A DNA stretch of 8,003 nucleotides, taken from contig MGVM01000087.1 in assembly GCA_001800495.1 (NCBI GenBank), forward strand, positions 1-8,003, written 5' to 3'. Source of the stretch: Elusimicrobia bacterium RIFOXYB2_FULL_48_7 (lineage in GTDB: Bacteria > Elusimicrobiota > Endomicrobiia > CG1-02-37-114 > XYA2-FULL-39-19). Both the position numbers and the translations under genes were made by a program. How positions within the stretch are numbered: position 1 is the first letter of the stretch; each line of letters begins with the position of its first letter. The notes beneath the pieces were generated by a model that did not search any database, had not been told where the DNA came from, and worked only from the letters and a program-made list of their open reading frames with translations. Positions 7,035 through 8,003 of this stretch are shown here, one piece after another.

Positions 7035-7038
7035 ACCC
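7023..7038 (-). terminator. Small hairpin at the end of pntA, possible weak terminator
   Basis: A perfect 6-base stem (GGGTTT / AAACCC) with a 4-base loop covers the pntA stop codon. What follows on the minus strand (GCAATTTGTTAT) is only moderately T-rich, so termination would be inefficient at best. The same bases hold the proposed -35 box of the next transcript. Confidence 0.25.
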
Positions 7039-8003
7039 CGGGCATCTGTTGGCGGGTGACGCAGCAGCCCTTGATGATCTCATCGCTGAAGTCGGGCTGA
7101 GAGTCCGGTTTAGGGTACAGCAGGCGGAATAAATTGAGCAGGGTCCTGGAATAAAGCTGGCTGGCGTCAACCGGCAGGAGCGCAGCAATGTTCGTTGTGC
7201 CGATAATAGTTACATTTCCGTGCTCGATCATTTTATCGGCCTGGGTCATTTCGCAATTGCCGCCCTGCCCTGCGGCCATGTCCACTATCACGGAACCGGG
7301 TTTCATAAGCTTCAGCATATCGCCGGTTATCAGCACCGGGGCTTTTTTGCCGAACACCTGCGCGGTGCTTATCACCATGTCCATTTTCGGAAGGCGGCCG
7401 GCAATGGCTTCCTGTTCTTTTTTAAGGAATTCAGCGGAAAGTTCCTTGGCGTAACCGCCGGCGGTTTCGGTATCTTTCGGCATTTCCATTTCCACGAATG
7501 CCGCGCCAACGCTTTTTACCTGTTCTTTTACCGCCGGGCGCGGGTCGAAGGCCTCTACCCTGGCGCCGAGGCGCTTGGCTGTCGCGATCGCCTGCAGGCC
7601 CGCGACGCCGGCACCGAGGACCAGCACATTGGCCGCCGGGATAGTGCCTGCCGCCGTCATTAACAGCGGGAACATTTTTGAAATGCGCCCGGCCGCGAGA
7701 AGCACCGCCTTGTAGCCGGTGACAGTCGCCATGGCGCTGAGGGCGTCCATGCTCTGCGCCCGAGTGATACGCGGGACCATTTCCATTGAAAAGCCCGTTA
7801 TATTGCGCGAGACAAATGTTTTTATTGTTTCCGCGTTTGTGAAAGGCGAAATAAAACCGATATAAACCGCGCCTTCGCGGATGAGCTCGGCTTCGTGTTT
7901 TCCCAGTTCTTCATTTTTCACCGGGGGCTGGACTTTTAAAATGACGTCGGATCTATCGTAGAGTTCCTTCGCGCCGCCAATAATCTGCGCGCCGGCTTTT
8001 TTA
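7031..8003 (-). CDS. pntA: NAD(P) transhydrogenase subunit alpha, PntAA type (5' end beyond right edge)
   Basis: The frame is open to the right edge and gives 323 visible residues; roughly the first 40-50 are missing. This is the NAD(H)-binding domain I of the proton-translocating transhydrogenase, which exchanges hydride between NADH and NADP+ at the cytoplasmic membrane. Visible signatures are SDVILKVQPP near the start of the fragment, PRITRAQSMDALSAMA, and the dinucleotide fold GAGVAG (nucleotides 7598-7615) followed by EAFDPRPAVKEQV. The acidic D of that strand fits NAD rather than NADP. MKPGSVIVDMAAGQGGNCE and DASQLYSRTLLNLFRLL follow. The segment reads as PNT rather than the related alanine dehydrogenase. 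The protein ends soon after DEIIKGCCVT, so it lacks the C-terminal membrane helices of the fused E. coli type. It is therefore the split form needing PntAB and PntB, which do not follow it here. The GTG codon at 7921 is internal, not the start. Confidence 0.93.
   Translation of the reverse strand, partial: KKAGAQIIGGAKELYDRSDVILKVQPPVKNEELGKHEAELIREGAVYIGFISPFTNAETIKTFVSRNITGFSMEMVPRITRAQSMDALSAMATVTGYKAVLLAAGRISKMFPLLMTAAGTIPAANVLVLGAGVAGLQAIATAKRLGARVEAFDPRPAVKEQVKSVGAAFVEMEMPKDTETAGGYAKELSAEFLKKEQEAIAGRLPKMDMVISTAQVFGKKAPVLITGDMLKLMKPGSVIVDMAAGQGGNCEMTQADKMIEHGNVTIIGTTNIAALLPVDASQLYSRTLLNLFRLLYPKPDSQPDFSDEIIKGCCVTRQQMPGV

Noticed and set aside
7220..7663. 147-codon plus-strand frame opposite pntA
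   Set aside because: The opposite strand encodes unmistakable transhydrogenase motifs across the same bases.
7919..7921. GTG as the start codon of the transhydrogenase gene
   Set aside because: The frame continues upstream to the edge with conserved family residues (SDVILKVQPP), so this codon is internal.
7031..8003. Alanine dehydrogenase instead of transhydrogenase
   Set aside because: The AFDPRPAVKEQV, AAGQGGNCE and SQLYSRTLLNL segments fit PntA, not alanine dehydrogenase.
1..8003. CRISPR array, tRNA, insertion sequence or prophage traces
   Set aside because: No spaced direct repeats, cloverleaf, transposase motifs or terminal inverted repeats were seen on reading either strand.

Overview
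The window holds seven genes, all read leftward on the minus strand, with almost no non-coding DNA (the longest gap is 31 bases, 7000-7030). No rRNA, tRNA, CRISPR array, insertion sequence or long repeat is visible. The sequence has moderate GC, Shine-Dalgarno-type ribosome sites at most starts, and polytopic GT39-type sugar transferases next to cobalamin-binding radical SAM enzymes. This suggests a free-living or environmental, probably Gram-negative bacterium. Such combinations are frequent in anaerobic and candidate-phylum bacteria (for example Elusimicrobiota- or Omnitrophota-like lineages), but the window has no taxonomic marker and that placement is only a guess.

Right edge (7031-8003): the 3' part of pntA (the PntAA-type subunit) of the proton-translocating NAD(P) transhydrogenase. 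It is the only clear central-metabolism gene. It ends after the NAD-binding domain, and neither pntAB nor pntB follows it.

Main cluster (1-6999), in transcription order: a family 2 glycosyltransferase with C-terminal membrane helices (5983-6999); a radical SAM/SPASM protein (4910-5986); a GT39/PMT-like integral membrane glycosyltransferase (3385-4905); two different B12-binding radical SAM proteins (1943-3373 and 442-1938); and a second GT39-like membrane glycosyltransferase cut by the left edge (1-445). Adjacent genes overlap by 4 bases (ATGA) or are 4-11 bases apart, so this looks like one translationally coupled operon. A sigma70-like promoter can be drawn just upstream of the GT2 gene, inside the end of pntA; it would place the transcript start almost on the GTG start codon.

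Working hypothesis (inference): GT2 enzymes of this type often load a sugar onto a polyprenyl phosphate on the cytoplasmic face. GT39 enzymes use such lipid-linked sugars on the outer face of the membrane. The three radical SAM enzymes, two with possibly membrane-associated C-termini, could modify the sugar or the lipid by methylation, rearrangement, cyclisation or C-C bond formation. The set therefore reads as an uncharacterised pathway for an unusual envelope glycolipid or glycan. The chemistry and the acceptor cannot be read from the sequence.
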